A stretch of DNA of 64,000 nt from DUPQ01 sp964563155 (GTDB lineage: Bacteria > Bacillota > Clostridia > DUPQ01), in the NCBI GenBank assembly GCA_964563155.1, contig CAZLVL010000002.1, forward strand, positions 114,577 through 178,576, given 5' to 3'. Shown piece by piece: positions 7,834 through 17,875 of this stretch (the stretch's first letter is position 1; each line of letters starts with the position of its first letter). The position numbers and the translations under genes were made by a program. The notes under the pieces were generated by a model, which worked only from the letters and a program-made list of their open reading frames with translations, was not told the origin of the DNA and searched no databases.

Positions 7834-9873
7834 TTAAAATCTTCCATTTTCCTTTAGTTTAAACTTAGAAACCATTTCTTTTAACAAATGGGCTTGACTG
7901 CTCATTTCTTCACTTGCTGCAGCACTCTCTTCAGAGGTTGCGGCATTTACTTGAACAACCTTGGATACTTGATTTATTCCTTGATTCACTTGGTTAATTC
8001 CCAGAGTTTGTTCATTAGAAGCTATGGTTATGTCATTGACCAGCTGTGCTACTTTATCTACCTGATCTACAATCTCTTTAAGTGCATCAGCCGTATGGTT
8101 AGCAATTCTTCTACCATTTTGTGTTTTTTCTATGGAACCTTCTATCATTTCAGTGGTTTCTTTAGCGGCACTTGCAGAACGAGCTGCTAAGTTTCTTACC
8201 TCCTCAGCGACTACAGCAAAACCTTTTCCATGCTGTCCTGCCCTTGCAGCTTCTACAGCAGCATTTAAGGCAAGAATGTTGGTCTGGAAAGCAATATCAT
8301 CAATTACCTTTATGACCTTGGAAATATTAGCAGAAGCATGGTTTATTTCCTCCATAGCATTGAGCATTTCACCCATTTCTTGGTTTCCTTGAACAGCATT
8401 TTCCTTGGTTTTTGAAGTCAGGTCATTTGCCAGATTGGCATTTTCCGTATTTTGTGAAGTTTGAGCTAGAATCTCTTCCATTGATGCAGATAACTCTTCT
8501 ACTGAACTAGCTTGCTCAGAGGCACCTTGAGAAAGAGCTATGCTGGTATCAGATACCTGTTGAGAACTTACAGCTACTTGGTCTGAAGCATTTGTTATTT
8601 CTCTAAAAGCTTCATTAAGATTTTCTAAGAGCATTTTTAAGGAATTACCCATGGTATCTTGTTCACTAACCAACTTTATATCTAAAGATAAATCATTGTT
8701 GGCAATTTTTTCTAAACACTCATCAGCATAAGTCATATTATCTACAAAGGCAGCAAAAGACTTAAGAGATTCACCTAATTCGTCTTTGCTTTCAGCTTCT
8801 TTTAAGATATCCTCTTTAACCTCATCACTGTAGTTTAAGTTTCCAGTTCTTCCAGCTTGGTCCATAATGCCATGCATCTTTTTTAAGGGTCTAGTTATCA
8901 TTTGAGATAATACAAAGGCAATAATTATTGCAAATACAAGAACACAAACAAGGGCTGCTGCTACAACAATTAAAGAGTTAATTGCAGTTTGTTTGGTTAT
9001 ATTAACTCTTTCCGATATTCCCTCATAGACCTCTTTAACTGCTTCATCAATAGCTAAAGAAGCAGCTTGTCCCATGGGAATTGCATAGGCTGCAGCTACG
9101 TGGGATGCATCATTTGCCGCAGAAAAATCATAAGTATAGTCATAACGCTTTTCAATTATTTCTATTAGCTTTTTTGCACTTAGTTTTTCTCCCGCTGTAG
9201 GAGATTTACTTTGATACTCTTTTAAAAGCACAATTGTGTCATCCATTTTGTTTATAATTTGAGGAACATAATTAGAATCGAAAGAATATTGAAAAGTTCT
9301 TGATAAAAGCCTAAAGGCAGTTATCTCGTCACTTATTTTACTAGCTAAAAACAGCTGATTTTTACTAATATTGCTTTCTATCTGAAATCTCATGAACTCT
9401 TCAACTCCTGCCACCAACTCAGCACCACTGGCGCCAAAAATTGTTCTACCTTGGTCAAGTTCGATTTCTTTTTGTATCATATCTTCTATAGCATCATTCC
9501 ATAGAGAATATTGATTGTAGGCATTGGTTAAACTTTCTCTAAATTTTTCATATAGAGTAAAATTGTCAATACGCCTAAATACTTCCTCAAATCTTTCTTC
9601 TACCTCTTGAGATGCTTGTCTAAAATCTTCCCTTGCACCTTCATCAATTGTTTCATATAGGATATGGGCATATATGTCTGCATCTTGATAGGCTCTTAGA
9701 GCTTGATTTAATTCATCTTGAAATGTGACATTTTGTTCAATTATTTCAACACCTTGAATATTGTTCACATTAGCCACTATAACAAAGGCTACAGCAGCAC
9801 ACATCAATAGAATTACAAGACCAAATGCAACAAGGATCTTGTTTCGCACCTTAAGATTTTTAAATCTTCCCAT
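7834..9873 (-). CDS. Methyl-accepting chemotaxis protein
   Basis: A 679-residue transmembrane chemoreceptor. A short basic N-terminus leads into TM1 (about residues 12-34). A large helical extracytoplasmic sensor domain follows (about 35-300, rich in helices and resembling HBM/four-helix-bundle sensors). TM2 is at about 302-325, followed by HAMP and a long methyl-accepting coiled coil. The hairpin tip reads IDDIAFQTNILALNAAVEAA, the CheA/CheW contact, followed by ARAGQHGKGFAVVAEEVRNLA. The ligand cannot be read from sequence. No other che genes are in the window, so it is a stand-alone receptor. There is no CheR-binding pentapeptide at the end. Confidence 0.94.
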   Translation of the reverse strand: MGRFKNLKVRNKILVAFGLVILLMCAAVAFVIVANVNNIQGVEIIEQNVTFQDELNQALRAYQDADIYAHILYETIDEGAREDFRQASQEVEERFEEVFRRIDNFTLYEKFRESLTNAYNQYSLWNDAIEDMIQKEIELDQGRTIFGASGAELVAGVEEFMRFQIESNISKNQLFLASKISDEITAFRLLSRTFQYSFDSNYVPQIINKMDDTIVLLKEYQSKSPTAGEKLSAKKLIEIIEKRYDYTYDFSAANDASHVAAAYAIPMGQAASLAIDEAVKEVYEGISERVNITKQTAINSLIVVAAALVCVLVFAIIIAFVLSQMITRPLKKMHGIMDQAGRTGNLNYSDEVKEDILKEAESKDELGESLKSFAAFVDNMTYADECLEKIANNDLSLDIKLVSEQDTMGNSLKMLLENLNEAFREITNASDQVAVSSQQVSDTSIALSQGASEQASSVEELSASMEEILAQTSQNTENANLANDLTSKTKENAVQGNQEMGEMLNAMEEINHASANISKVIKVIDDIAFQTNILALNAAVEAARAGQHGKGFAVVAEEVRNLAARSASAAKETTEMIEGSIEKTQNGRRIANHTADALKEIVDQVDKVAQLVNDITIASNEQTLGINQVNQGINQVSKVVQVNAATSEESAAASEEMSSQAHLLKEMVSKFKLKENGRF

Positions 9874-10000
9874 TATTTTTCCTGCCTTTCTTTTCCATAA
9901 AGGAATTTTGCTTATTTCTAAGCGGATACTTTTTATATCGGCAACAAAAAAAGGGACTAAAGACTTTTACCTATATTCCTTTTATTAGTTTTTATATTCT

Positions 10001-11092
10001 CTATTCTCTATTCTGTATTTCTGACAAGTCTATTCTTCTAATCCTAAGCTTAGTCAAGCAGTTCATCTTATCCTCTTTACCACCAGCGCAGTAGGCTAGT
10101 AAGATTGAATCTTTTGTAAAATGGATGGCTGTGTAACAAAAACCAGCATCCTCATCTGTCTCAATATATGAAAAATTAGACCAAGATGCTCCTTCATCCT
10201 CACTAATTGCACATATTAAAGGACTTCTTCCCCAACCTGCTTTGGATATCTTTCTAGTCTGATAATTTGGTATAGGGTTCCAGACAGCAAATAGGTGTCC
10301 GGTGTAAGGATTTCTTTTCATAGAAAGTGGAGAAAGGGGGCTGGTAAAAAAGGAAGGCTCTGGCTGAGACCAGGTTTTTCCTTGGTCTTTTGAAAACATT
10401 TGATATTGTCTTCCTAAATCAGTTCTTGCCCAAGCCATTAATAAATTATCTTTAAGAAGTATAAGACCAGGTTCTTGTAAACCGCTTTTAGTTTGTGTAA
10501 CATTTAAAAGAGATATATTCGGAGATTCCACCCAGGTTTTTCCATTATCTAAAGAAGAGAAATAGTGGACTTGACCCTTTTGGTTTATTCTTTTTTCTCC
10601 ATTTTCTTCAAGAACTTCATGCTTTGATGCTAAAAACATAATTTTACCTGATGATAAAATGATAACCCTATCATTATTAACAACATAATAGCCCGGTTTT
10701 GAAATACAAGAAATTGCATCACTCCAACTTTTCCCTTCATCACTAGAATGACGCATATGTAAGGTGCATTGGTTCTCATATCCTCTTTTTACTAAATAGA
10801 AGATAGCAATATCTCCATTGTTTAGCCGTATTAATGAGACACTCATAAGGTTTTGTGCTTTTTCTTCTTGGGGAGAAAATAAGATTTTTCTATCAGACCA
10901 AGTCTTTCCTTCATCTTTAGAAAAAATAATCCCTATACTTGCTGGTGCTCCATCTGCATGGCTGTCTTTTGTATAGTGGCTATAGGCAAACATAATTGTG
11001 CCATCTTTGAGCTGCAAAAAAGCTCCTTCACTATTTCGTGGATTATTCTTTATGGGGGGCATTTCAAAAACTATTTGTCCTAATTCTTTCAT
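10001..11092 (-). CDS. Sialidase-like six-bladed beta-propeller protein (BNR/Asp-box)
   Basis: A 363-residue protein with several Asp-boxes: SKDEGKTW near residue 59, SSDEGKSW near 117, SSLDNGKTW near 180, SKDQGKTW near 236 and SEDEGASW near 309. These are typical of exo-sialidases and the BNR_2 family. Arginines of the kind that bind the sialate carboxylate are present (for example N-x-R near residue 20), but I cannot confirm the full triad. It has no signal peptide and no membrane anchor, so it is predicted cytoplasmic. That suggests action on imported oligosaccharides rather than host glycans. The substrate is unproven. It lies on its own between the chemoreceptor and an AlbA_2 regulator. 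Confidence 0.8.
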   Translation of the reverse strand: MKELGQIVFEMPPIKNNPRNSEGAFLQLKDGTIMFAYSHYTKDSHADGAPASIGIIFSKDEGKTWSDRKILFSPQEEKAQNLMSVSLIRLNNGDIAIFYLVKRGYENQCTLHMRHSSDEGKSWSDAISCISKPGYYVVNNDRVIILSSGKIMFLASKHEVLEENGEKRINQKGQVHYFSSLDNGKTWVESPNISLLNVTQTKSGLQEPGLILLKDNLLMAWARTDLGRQYQMFSKDQGKTWSQPEPSFFTSPLSPLSMKRNPYTGHLFAVWNPIPNYQTRKISKAGWGRSPLICAISEDEGASWSNFSYIETDEDAGFCYTAIHFTKDSILLAYCAGGKEDKMNCLTKLRIRRIDLSEIQNRE

Positions 11093-11154
11093 TATTTACC
11101 TTTCTTTTCCTGTTAACTAGATTATATTATGTATAAAGAGGGGATAAAAGAGAT

Positions 11155-12501
11155 TTAGCCAATACTATCAATTTTTCTAATCACAAGCCATTTACCGTCA
11201 TTTGAAGATCCTACTCTTTCTACTATGTTTTTTTCAAGCAACTTCACAAAATCTCTCTTAATTGTTCGTACCGATACATTAAACTCATTTGCTAGTTCTA
11301 CTTGTGTTACAAAAGGATTTTCTAAGATTGAATTTATTATATCTAACTCTCTTCTGTAAAGTTTAGATGAATCAAAATTATATTCTTCATCCAAAACATA
11401 TGTATCTTTTGCTTTTGATAAGGGAAAATTAACTCGAATAAAGTTGGGATAAAATTCAAAAATAGACTTATCATAGTATTTCAAAATTCGACTTACTCCT
11501 CTTCCAAGTTGCTCAACCAAACCTAAATCCCTAAAGACTTTGGTAATCTCAGGATTTCTAGGGGCAGAGAACCCTTTTAAAAACTCTTCTTTACTTATAT
11601 TATGGGGTAATCCACCTGATGATGTAATGGATAATCTGTCCCTAAATAGTTCAAATTTTGGAGGTAGTTCATTTTCCCATGAAGTATGAACTATGGCATT
11701 TATTACAGCTTCTCTTAATGCTATTGGATTGATTATCCTTTTTTCTTGACCATTGCTTGGTGTATTTGGTGTAATTGTTGTAAATCTTCTATTTAAAGTA
11801 TCAAGTTTATTTAAGATATTGTAGGTTGCTTTTACCAAACAACAGTTTCCATATTCTTCTATTTCAACCAAGTCATCTGCTATATTGCCTTCATAGACAG
11901 CTATTTTTATAGACACATCATTCTTGTCTGAAAGAAGATAATCTAGATAGTTATATGAGCCCCTATCTACAAGTGCTTTGATGTACTTATAAAAATTATC
12001 ACTTATGCTAGAATCCTTTTCTTCATAAAGGTTTTTAAGTTGACTAAAGGTTAAATCTTGCTTTGGGGAGGGTATATTTTTCAAGTTATTTCTTATGCGA
12101 TTTGAGAAAAGCTTAAAAATCATGTCTGATGGCATTTTTTCTGAAAAAGCTCCAATCCTTAAAAAACAAGCATCTTCTACCATTCCCATTTCTTTTAAAT
12201 AATAGGGTTTTTCGTATCCAGATGCTACTATAACTTTAATAATATCTACCCCTTCAAGATTAATTATTTGAACATCAAATAAGCCTATTGGGTTAGGTAA
12301 AATCTTGTTTTTTATTCTTTCTTTTATATCTTCTTGAATTTTATTTAAATCATCCTTAACCCCAAGTACTTTTCCATCATTGCCTACTCCTATATACAAA
12401 TTTCCTCCTTCTGTATTTAAAAAGGCAATTACTTCTTTTTCAAAATTATCACTTAAACTTTCTATAAATTCATTATGCTTATCTACAACCACATTTTTCA
12501 T
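11155..12501 (-). CDS. AlbA_2 (Schlafen-like) domain regulator with C-terminal winged helix
   Basis: A 448-residue protein of the group often annotated as ATP-dependent DNA helicase RecG-related or putative transcriptional regulator. The N-terminal AlbA_2 domain shows E-V-I-A-F-L-N-T-E-G-G-N-L-Y-I-G-V (about residues 23-39). A central domain has LREAVINAIVHTSW (about 263-276) and LGLVEQLGRGVSRILKYY. The C-terminus is a helix-turn-helix with VTQVELANEFNVSVRTIKRDF. It is probably a DNA-binding regulator; its ligand and targets are unknown. Three TGTCACC repeats sit 32 bp upstream and may be its own operator. A decayed relative is present at 50851-51386. Confidence 0.85.
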   Translation of the reverse strand: MKNVVVDKHNEFIESLSDNFEKEVIAFLNTEGGNLYIGVGNDGKVLGVKDDLNKIQEDIKERIKNKILPNPIGLFDVQIINLEGVDIIKVIVASGYEKPYYLKEMGMVEDACFLRIGAFSEKMPSDMIFKLFSNRIRNNLKNIPSPKQDLTFSQLKNLYEEKDSSISDNFYKYIKALVDRGSYNYLDYLLSDKNDVSIKIAVYEGNIADDLVEIEEYGNCCLVKATYNILNKLDTLNRRFTTITPNTPSNGQEKRIINPIALREAVINAIVHTSWENELPPKFELFRDRLSITSSGGLPHNISKEEFLKGFSAPRNPEITKVFRDLGLVEQLGRGVSRILKYYDKSIFEFYPNFIRVNFPLSKAKDTYVLDEEYNFDSSKLYRRELDIINSILENPFVTQVELANEFNVSVRTIKRDFVKLLEKNIVERVGSSNDGKWLVIRKIDSIG

Positions 12502-12532
12502 ATCTTTTGTCTCCTATATGTATTGTACTCTT

Positions 12533-12562
12533 TGTCACCTATAATGTCACCAACGTGTCACC
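12533..12562. promoter_or_regulatory. Three direct TGTCACC repeats upstream of the AlbA_2 regulator
   Basis: TGTCACC occurs at 12533-12539, 12545-12551 and 12556-12562, with steps of 12 and 11 nt (about one helical turn), in the region between the divergent regulator and ABC transporter genes. The first copy is 32 bp before the regulator's start codon. The arrangement is that of an operator for cooperative binding. Both divergent genes could be controlled; the binding protein is inferred, not shown. Confidence 0.6.
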
Positions 12563-12612
12563 AAGTAACCAATATTTACATTTTTTCCCTATTAATATAC
12601 AATTCATATTCT

Positions 12613-12627
12613 GGAATATAATATTCC
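12613..12627. promoter_or_regulatory. Palindrome overlapping a possible -10 box of the ABC transporter gene
   Basis: GGAATAT and ATATTCC flank a single A, giving a perfect 15-bp palindrome that contains TATAAT (12617-12622). The matching -35 region is poor. The position, 29 bp before the GTG start, suggests an operator over the promoter, but the site is short and A+T-rich, so chance is possible. Confidence 0.4.
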
Positions 12628-12655
12628 TTATGAAGATGAAAGAAGGTAGTACTAG

Positions 12656-14968
12656 GTGCTTAAACTAAGAAATATAAAAAAGAGTTACAGGGTGGGAGAT
12701 TTTTTTCAAAATGCTCTCAACGGCGTTGACATAGATTTTAGGAAAAATGAATTTGTATCCATACTAGGCCCCAGTGGGTCTGGTAAAACTACCCTGCTAA
12801 ATATAGTTGGTGGTCTTGATAGGTATGATTCAGGGGACTTAATAATAAATGGAAAATCCACCAAGGACTTTAAAGACTCTGAATGGGATGCCTACAGAAA
12901 CAATTCAATAGGCTTTGTCTTCCAATCATATAACTTGATTGGCCATATAAGTGTAGTTAAAAATATTGAGCTTAGCCTAACCTTAAGTGGAGAATCTGCA
13001 AGTGTACGCAGGAAAAAAGCAATGGAAGCCTTAGACCTTGTAGGACTTAAAGAACATGCTAAAAAGAAGCCTTCTCAATTATCCGGTGGCCAGATGCAAA
13101 GGGTTGCCATTGCAAGAGCCCTAATAAATAATCCAGATATTATATTAGCTGATGAACCTACAGGAGCTTTGGATAGCGAGACTAGTACTCAAATCTTGGA
13201 ACTTATTAAAGAAGTAGCACAAGACAAATTAGTTATTATGGTTACCCATAATGAAGAAATAGCTAGAAGATACTCTAATAGAATAGTTAAAATAAATGAT
13301 GGCCAAATTATAGATGATTCAAACCCAGTTGTTGAAAATGAAGAAGAAAAACATAAATATGCAATAAAAAGAACATCCATGAGCTTTTTTACAGCTCTTA
13401 ATCTTTCTTTTAATAATATTCTAACTAAAAAGGGAAGGACAATTTTGACATCCTTTGCCTCTAGTATAGGAATAATTGGAATAGCCCTTATACTAGCCCT
13501 CTCAAATGGCTTTGATAAGCAGGTTAAGAATTATGAAAAGGAAACCATGTCAGCCTTTCCCATAATGATTTCTCAAAGTGCTATGAATATTGATTTTGAC
13601 CAGTTGCAAAACATACAAAATGAGCATATCTTTGGTGCCAAAGATGACTATCCTGATATAGAGGCTATTTATCCTCATGACCCATCAAAGACCTCCATGA
13701 GACACACCAATAAGATTACAGAGGACTATGTAGCACATGTGGAAAATATAGATCCCAGTCTAGTTTCTGGAATCCAGTATTCTAGGGCCATAAACTTTAA
13801 TCTTATGATAAAAAAAGAAGATAGTATTGGCATTTTAAATTCATCTGATATTAGGTTTTCTGTTATACCTAAAAAACTAGACACCTCTTCTATAAGTGTA
13901 TTGGAGGCTAATTATGATTTATTAGCAGGAAGGTATCCTGCATCCAAATATGATTTAGTTTTAGTTATAGATAAGAAAAACAGGGTTAATATAAGGATAT
14001 TGGAAGAATTAGACTTTGATATAAGTAAAGAAACTATCCCCTTTAGTGAAATCCTAGAAACAAGGTTCAAACTCATTATGAATGATGACCTTTATACCCC
14101 TCTTGAAGATGGCTTTATTATGAGCTCTGACTTTGATAAGGCATATAATAGTCCAAACTCAGTTGAACTTAAAATAAGTGGAATTGTAAGAGAAAAAGAA
14201 AAGGCCACCCTTCCTATTTTAAATATGGGAGTAGCCTACTCTGAGGACTTAGTCTCTTTTGTAATGGAAGAAGCTCAAAAATCAGAGGTGGTTAAAAAGC
14301 AAAATGAAGTGGATTATAATGTTTTTGCTATACTAGGCCCTGCCTCTCCTTTAGCAAAAATGGATAAAGAACAGGTTTTATCCTCCTTAGGAGCAAGGGC
14401 TATACCTTATTCAATAAATATTTATCCAGCTGACTTTTCTTCAAAAGATGCTATTTTAAAATATCTTGATTCATATAACTCATCTGTTAGTGAAGCAGAA
14501 GATGAGATAATCTACACCGACCTAGCTGACATGATAACCAGATTGTCTGGAGGAATAATGGATGCCATAACCTATGTGTTAATTGCTTTTTCATCCATCT
14601 CCTTGGTGGTTTCAGTTATTATGATTGGGATAATTACATATATCTCTGTTCTTGAAAGAACAAAAGAAATTGGTATTCTAAGAGCACTTGGTGCTAGAAA
14701 GATAGATATTAAAAATGTCTTTAATGCAGAAACCTTCATAATTGGAAGTTTCTCTGGACTTATAGGTATTTTTATAGCAAGAATGCTTATCTTTCCTACA
14801 AATATTATCTTAAAGAACCTTTCTAATCTTGATAATGTGGCAGTAATGAATCCTGTTCATGCCTTAGTCTTAATATTAATTAGTGTAGCTCTTACCATAA
14901 TAGGAGGGGCAATACCTGCTGGAATTGCTTCAAGAAGAGATCCTGTGGAGGCTTTAAGGTCTGATTAA
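12656..14968 (+). CDS. ABC transporter, fused ATPase and FtsX-type permease (MacB-like)
   Basis: A 770-residue fusion. The N-terminal ATPase (about 1-220) has Walker A GPSGSGKTT near residue 40, signature LSGGQMQRVAIARAL near 142 and Walker B IILADEPTGAL near 162. The C-terminal part has TM1 near residues 265-285, a large extracytoplasmic domain (about 290-620) and three FtsX-type helices near 640-665, 695-715 and 735-755, ending in GIASRRDPVEALRSD. This is the type VII (MacB/LolC) architecture that moves peptides, lipids or drugs by mechanotransmission. The start is GTG, with AAGAAGGTAG upstream. No partner membrane-fusion protein or two-component system is adjacent, so the substrate is unknown. 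Confidence 0.93.
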   Translation: MLKLRNIKKSYRVGDFFQNALNGVDIDFRKNEFVSILGPSGSGKTTLLNIVGGLDRYDSGDLIINGKSTKDFKDSEWDAYRNNSIGFVFQSYNLIGHISVVKNIELSLTLSGESASVRRKKAMEALDLVGLKEHAKKKPSQLSGGQMQRVAIARALINNPDIILADEPTGALDSETSTQILELIKEVAQDKLVIMVTHNEEIARRYSNRIVKINDGQIIDDSNPVVENEEEKHKYAIKRTSMSFFTALNLSFNNILTKKGRTILTSFASSIGIIGIALILALSNGFDKQVKNYEKETMSAFPIMISQSAMNIDFDQLQNIQNEHIFGAKDDYPDIEAIYPHDPSKTSMRHTNKITEDYVAHVENIDPSLVSGIQYSRAINFNLMIKKEDSIGILNSSDIRFSVIPKKLDTSSISVLEANYDLLAGRYPASKYDLVLVIDKKNRVNIRILEELDFDISKETIPFSEILETRFKLIMNDDLYTPLEDGFIMSSDFDKAYNSPNSVELKISGIVREKEKATLPILNMGVAYSEDLVSFVMEEAQKSEVVKKQNEVDYNVFAILGPASPLAKMDKEQVLSSLGARAIPYSINIYPADFSSKDAILKYLDSYNSSVSEAEDEIIYTDLADMITRLSGGIMDAITYVLIAFSSISLVVSVIMIGIITYISVLERTKEIGILRALGARKIDIKNVFNAETFIIGSFSGLIGIFIARMLIFPTNIILKNLSNLDNVAVMNPVHALVLILISVALTIIGGAIPAGIASRRDPVEALRSD

Positions 14969-15123
14969 TATTAATAAAAAAGTAACACTTTGTTCATGAA
15001 ATTTTAATACTTGCTCATTAGACTTAAAGTACATTAATGGCTTTTTAATTTTGTAACTCTTCCTCCTCAGATAAAGCTAAAGCCGTTAATACTGAAACAA
15101 AAATAACTCCTCATTAGCGTTTC

Positions 15124-15153
15124 AAAAAAAATAGCACCTAAGTGCTATTTTTT
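15124..15153. terminator. Bidirectional terminator between the ABC transporter and GH127 genes
   Basis: ATAGCAC (15131-15137) pairs with GTGCTAT (15142-15148) around CTAA, with a run of A before and a run of T after. It can stop transcription from both convergent genes. Confidence 0.9.
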
Positions 15154-15170
15154 AGTATCTCTTTTTCTTT

Positions 15171-16979
15171 TTATAGCCAAACTCTCATTTCACTTTCACC
15201 TCTGTTGGCAAAGGTATAATAAGGGATTAGTTTCAAAGTTTTCTCCTCATATTCAAAAGGCTTACAAGAATAAAGCTCTGGTCTTTCCTTGGGAATTTCT
15301 ACCTTAAGCTCAATAATGTTAGTGTCCAACTCATCTGACCAGGTCTTACTAAACTTTCCATCATAATTAAATCGAATATTATTTAAGGAAAAATCGTTAT
15401 CCACTCTTTCAGCACAATAGACCATAGGTCCGATCATTATTGCAGTTTTATGGGAATTTTCATGAACCTTTGGATTTGAACGAACGTATCTCAACTCCAT
15501 AGGAAACTCAACTTCAACAGTGCTTTCCTTTTGGTCTAGGTCAATATAAAGGTAGCCTTTAGTTAACTTGTATTCACAACTTTTGCTGTTTAATTTTACA
15601 TTTACTTGGCTTGCCCAATAAGGTTTTCTTATAGCTAATCTTTTTACATTACTGGCTTTAACTAAAACCTTGCTATCTAGCGGATAGTCTGTTTTTATTG
15701 AAGCCTTAATCTTATCATCTTCCATCTTTGAAGTAATAAACTGGTTGATATAAAGGGTATCCTCTTCTAAGGTGTAGATATAATTGTTTAGATTTGCAAT
15801 AAAACGAAGCACATTTGGGGGACAGCAAGAACAGGAGAAAACTTCTTTTCTTTGAGTAAGTGCACTGTGTTCTCTAAAGGTGGTAGATACATTTCTCTTG
15901 TTTAATTCTGGCTGAATCTCTAAGGGATTTTCATAAAAGAAGGATTTACCATCTAAAGATATTCCTGAAAGCATTCCATTATACATTATTCTTTCTACAG
16001 TATCTGCATATACAGAGTCTTTTTCTAATAAGAGCATACGCTGGGCAAAAAAGGCTAAAGCTATTGCAGCACAGGTTTCTCCATAGCCTCTAGAGTTGGG
16101 TAAATCATAGTCTAAGGTATAAGCTTCGCCTAAAGGAGAAGTTCCTGTGCCTCCAGTTATATACATCCTTTTATTTACAATATTGGAAAAAATTGCTTTT
16201 GCTGCCTTTAAAAGATCCTTATCATTATACTTAAGAGCTAAATCAGCCATGGATGAATACAAATAGCTGGCACGAACTGCATGACCTTCACCTGTGGTCT
16301 GTTCTCTTACAGGAAGATGATCTTGTACGTTGTAGCGGTTATAGTTTTCTGTTATCCAAGGTTCTTCTATTGTTCCTCTAGTGTCTACAAAATGCTTTGA
16401 TAGTTGTAAGTACTTTTCTTTTTTGGTCAAATCATATAATTTTACTAAAGCTAGCTCAATCTCTTCATGGCCTGGTGTTTTAAAAGGCCTATCATCTTCA
16501 ACAACAAAGACTTGGTAAATGTAGTCAGCAAAATCTTCTACTAGTCTTAAAAACTTATCCTTACCAGTAGCCTTGTAATACTCAACAGCTGCTTCCATTA
16601 AGTGTCCTGCATTGTATAGTTCATGATTCCACCTATTTGTCCATCTGGCTTCAGGCTTTCTTAAAAAATGCGAATTAAAATATCCATCTTCAGAACGGTT
16701 TTTTTCTATTAAATCTACTAAATTATCAACAAAGGCTTCTAGCTCTTCATTTCTTTCTTTTTGAAGAATAAAGGCTGCTCCCTCAATCCATTTAGCCACA
16801 TCTGAATCATAAAAAATATGTGGTATGGGTTTTTCTGGATCTGAAAAATCCCAAGCACTAAATCGATTAGTTTCTGCAAATCTATCTTGTACAGCCTTAA
16901 GAGTTACTTCTTTATTAAGTTTTTGTCTCTTTTGCCAAAACCCTCCAGTTATTTCTACTTTTCTTGTTTCAATATGCAT
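15171..16979 (-). CDS. Beta-L-arabinofuranosidase, GH127 (DUF1680) family
   Basis: Predicted to release beta-L-arabinofuranose from non-reducing ends. The protein is 602 residues from the ATG at 16979, which has AGGAG 8 nt upstream; in-frame ATG codons at 16985 and 17018 are less well placed. Near the middle, GYGETCAAIALAFFAQRM holds the Glu and Cys equivalent to the zinc ligands of the family. CSCCPPNVLRFIANL supplies the paired cysteines, one the nucleophile. The (alpha/alpha)6-barrel layout and length fit GH127; the substrate could vary within the family. No signal peptide is present, so it acts inside the cell. It stands alone, but araD in the window offers a route for the freed arabinose after isomerisation and phosphorylation. 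Confidence 0.88.
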   Translation of the reverse strand: MHIETRKVEITGGFWQKRQKLNKEVTLKAVQDRFAETNRFSAWDFSDPEKPIPHIFYDSDVAKWIEGAAFILQKERNEELEAFVDNLVDLIEKNRSEDGYFNSHFLRKPEARWTNRWNHELYNAGHLMEAAVEYYKATGKDKFLRLVEDFADYIYQVFVVEDDRPFKTPGHEEIELALVKLYDLTKKEKYLQLSKHFVDTRGTIEEPWITENYNRYNVQDHLPVREQTTGEGHAVRASYLYSSMADLALKYNDKDLLKAAKAIFSNIVNKRMYITGGTGTSPLGEAYTLDYDLPNSRGYGETCAAIALAFFAQRMLLLEKDSVYADTVERIMYNGMLSGISLDGKSFFYENPLEIQPELNKRNVSTTFREHSALTQRKEVFSCSCCPPNVLRFIANLNNYIYTLEEDTLYINQFITSKMEDDKIKASIKTDYPLDSKVLVKASNVKRLAIRKPYWASQVNVKLNSKSCEYKLTKGYLYIDLDQKESTVEVEFPMELRYVRSNPKVHENSHKTAIMIGPMVYCAERVDNDFSLNNIRFNYDGKFSKTWSDELDTNIIELKVEIPKERPELYSCKPFEYEEKTLKLIPYYTFANRGESEMRVWL

Positions 16980-17099
16980 ATCCATAACTCCTAATAGTAT
17001 TTGCTTGAATTGTACCATAATTAGATTTTTTTTGATGCCCTTAAAAGATTTTTTAATACATGCTAAAATAGGTATGAAATATGTAATGGAGAGAAAAGC

Positions 17100-17810
17100 A
17101 TGAAAACCGTACTAATAACCGGAGCCTCAAGAGGTATAGGTAAAAAAACAGCATTAGACTTCCTAAAAGCAGGCTATAATGTTGCTGCAAATTACTGCAA
17201 TACCCATCTAGATGAAGAAGATTATGAGGATTACAAAAATAATATTCTTTGTTTAAAGGCAGATATCAGTAAATATGACCAGGTTGAAAAGATGGTAAGC
17301 GCGGTTTTGTCTCACTTTGGCAGCATTGATATTGTAATAAACAATGGTGCTGTTTCACACTATGGTCTTTTAATCCAAATGACCGAAAGTGAATGGGATG
17401 ATATTATGGGAGTTAACCTTAAGAGCCTTTTTAATGTTTGTAAATCTGTACTACCCCACATGATAGATAAAAAAGCTGGAAAGATAATTAACATATCTTC
17501 AATGTGGGGTATAACTGGCGCTAGCTGTGAAGTTGCATATTCCACAACAAAAGCAGGGGTTATTGGATTTACAAAAGCATTAGCAAAAGAAGTAGCACCT
17601 TCAAATATTCTAGTAAATTGTGTTGCTCCAGGGATAATTGAAACAGATATGATTTGTGATTTTGATAAAAAGGATTTATCCAGTCAAGTTCCCCTTGAAA
17701 GGCTAGGGTCAACTGAGGATGTTAGTAACATGATCCTTTTTCTAGCTAGTGATAAGGCTAGCTATATTACAGGGCAGGTCTTTTCTGTTAATGGTGGCTA
17801 TCTAATCTAG
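17100..17810 (+). CDS. SDR oxidoreductase, probable elongation factor P 5-aminopentanone reductase (YmfI/FabG-like)
   Basis: A 236-residue classical short-chain dehydrogenase. It shows the TGASRGIG NADP(H) loop at residues 7-14, NNGAVS (about 80), catalytic Ser in ISSMWG, and YSTTK as the Tyr-x-x-x-Lys pair. The stretch SSMWGITGASCEVAYSTTKA followed by VNCVAPGIIETDM resembles the subgroup that reduces 5-aminopentanone on EF-P Lys in Firmicutes (YmfI) more than fatty-acid FabG. No fatty-acid genes are adjacent, which supports that reading. The efp gene is not in the window, so the specific role is inferred; a generic 3-oxoacyl-ACP reductase is the alternative. Confidence 0.75.
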   Translation: MKTVLITGASRGIGKKTALDFLKAGYNVAANYCNTHLDEEDYEDYKNNILCLKADISKYDQVEKMVSAVLSHFGSIDIVINNGAVSHYGLLIQMTESEWDDIMGVNLKSLFNVCKSVLPHMIDKKAGKIINISSMWGITGASCEVAYSTTKAGVIGFTKALAKEVAPSNILVNCVAPGIIETDMICDFDKKDLSSQVPLERLGSTEDVSNMILFLASDKASYITGQVFSVNGGYLI

Positions 17811-17875
17811 GACAAGTTAAAACTGAGTTCATAAACAATTATTAACATAATATGAGTAGATTTGGGAGAGATTTT

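Noticed and set aside
11155..12501. RecG helicase
   Set aside because: It lacks helicase motifs; only the AlbA_2 domain and a winged helix are present, so it is a regulator-type protein.
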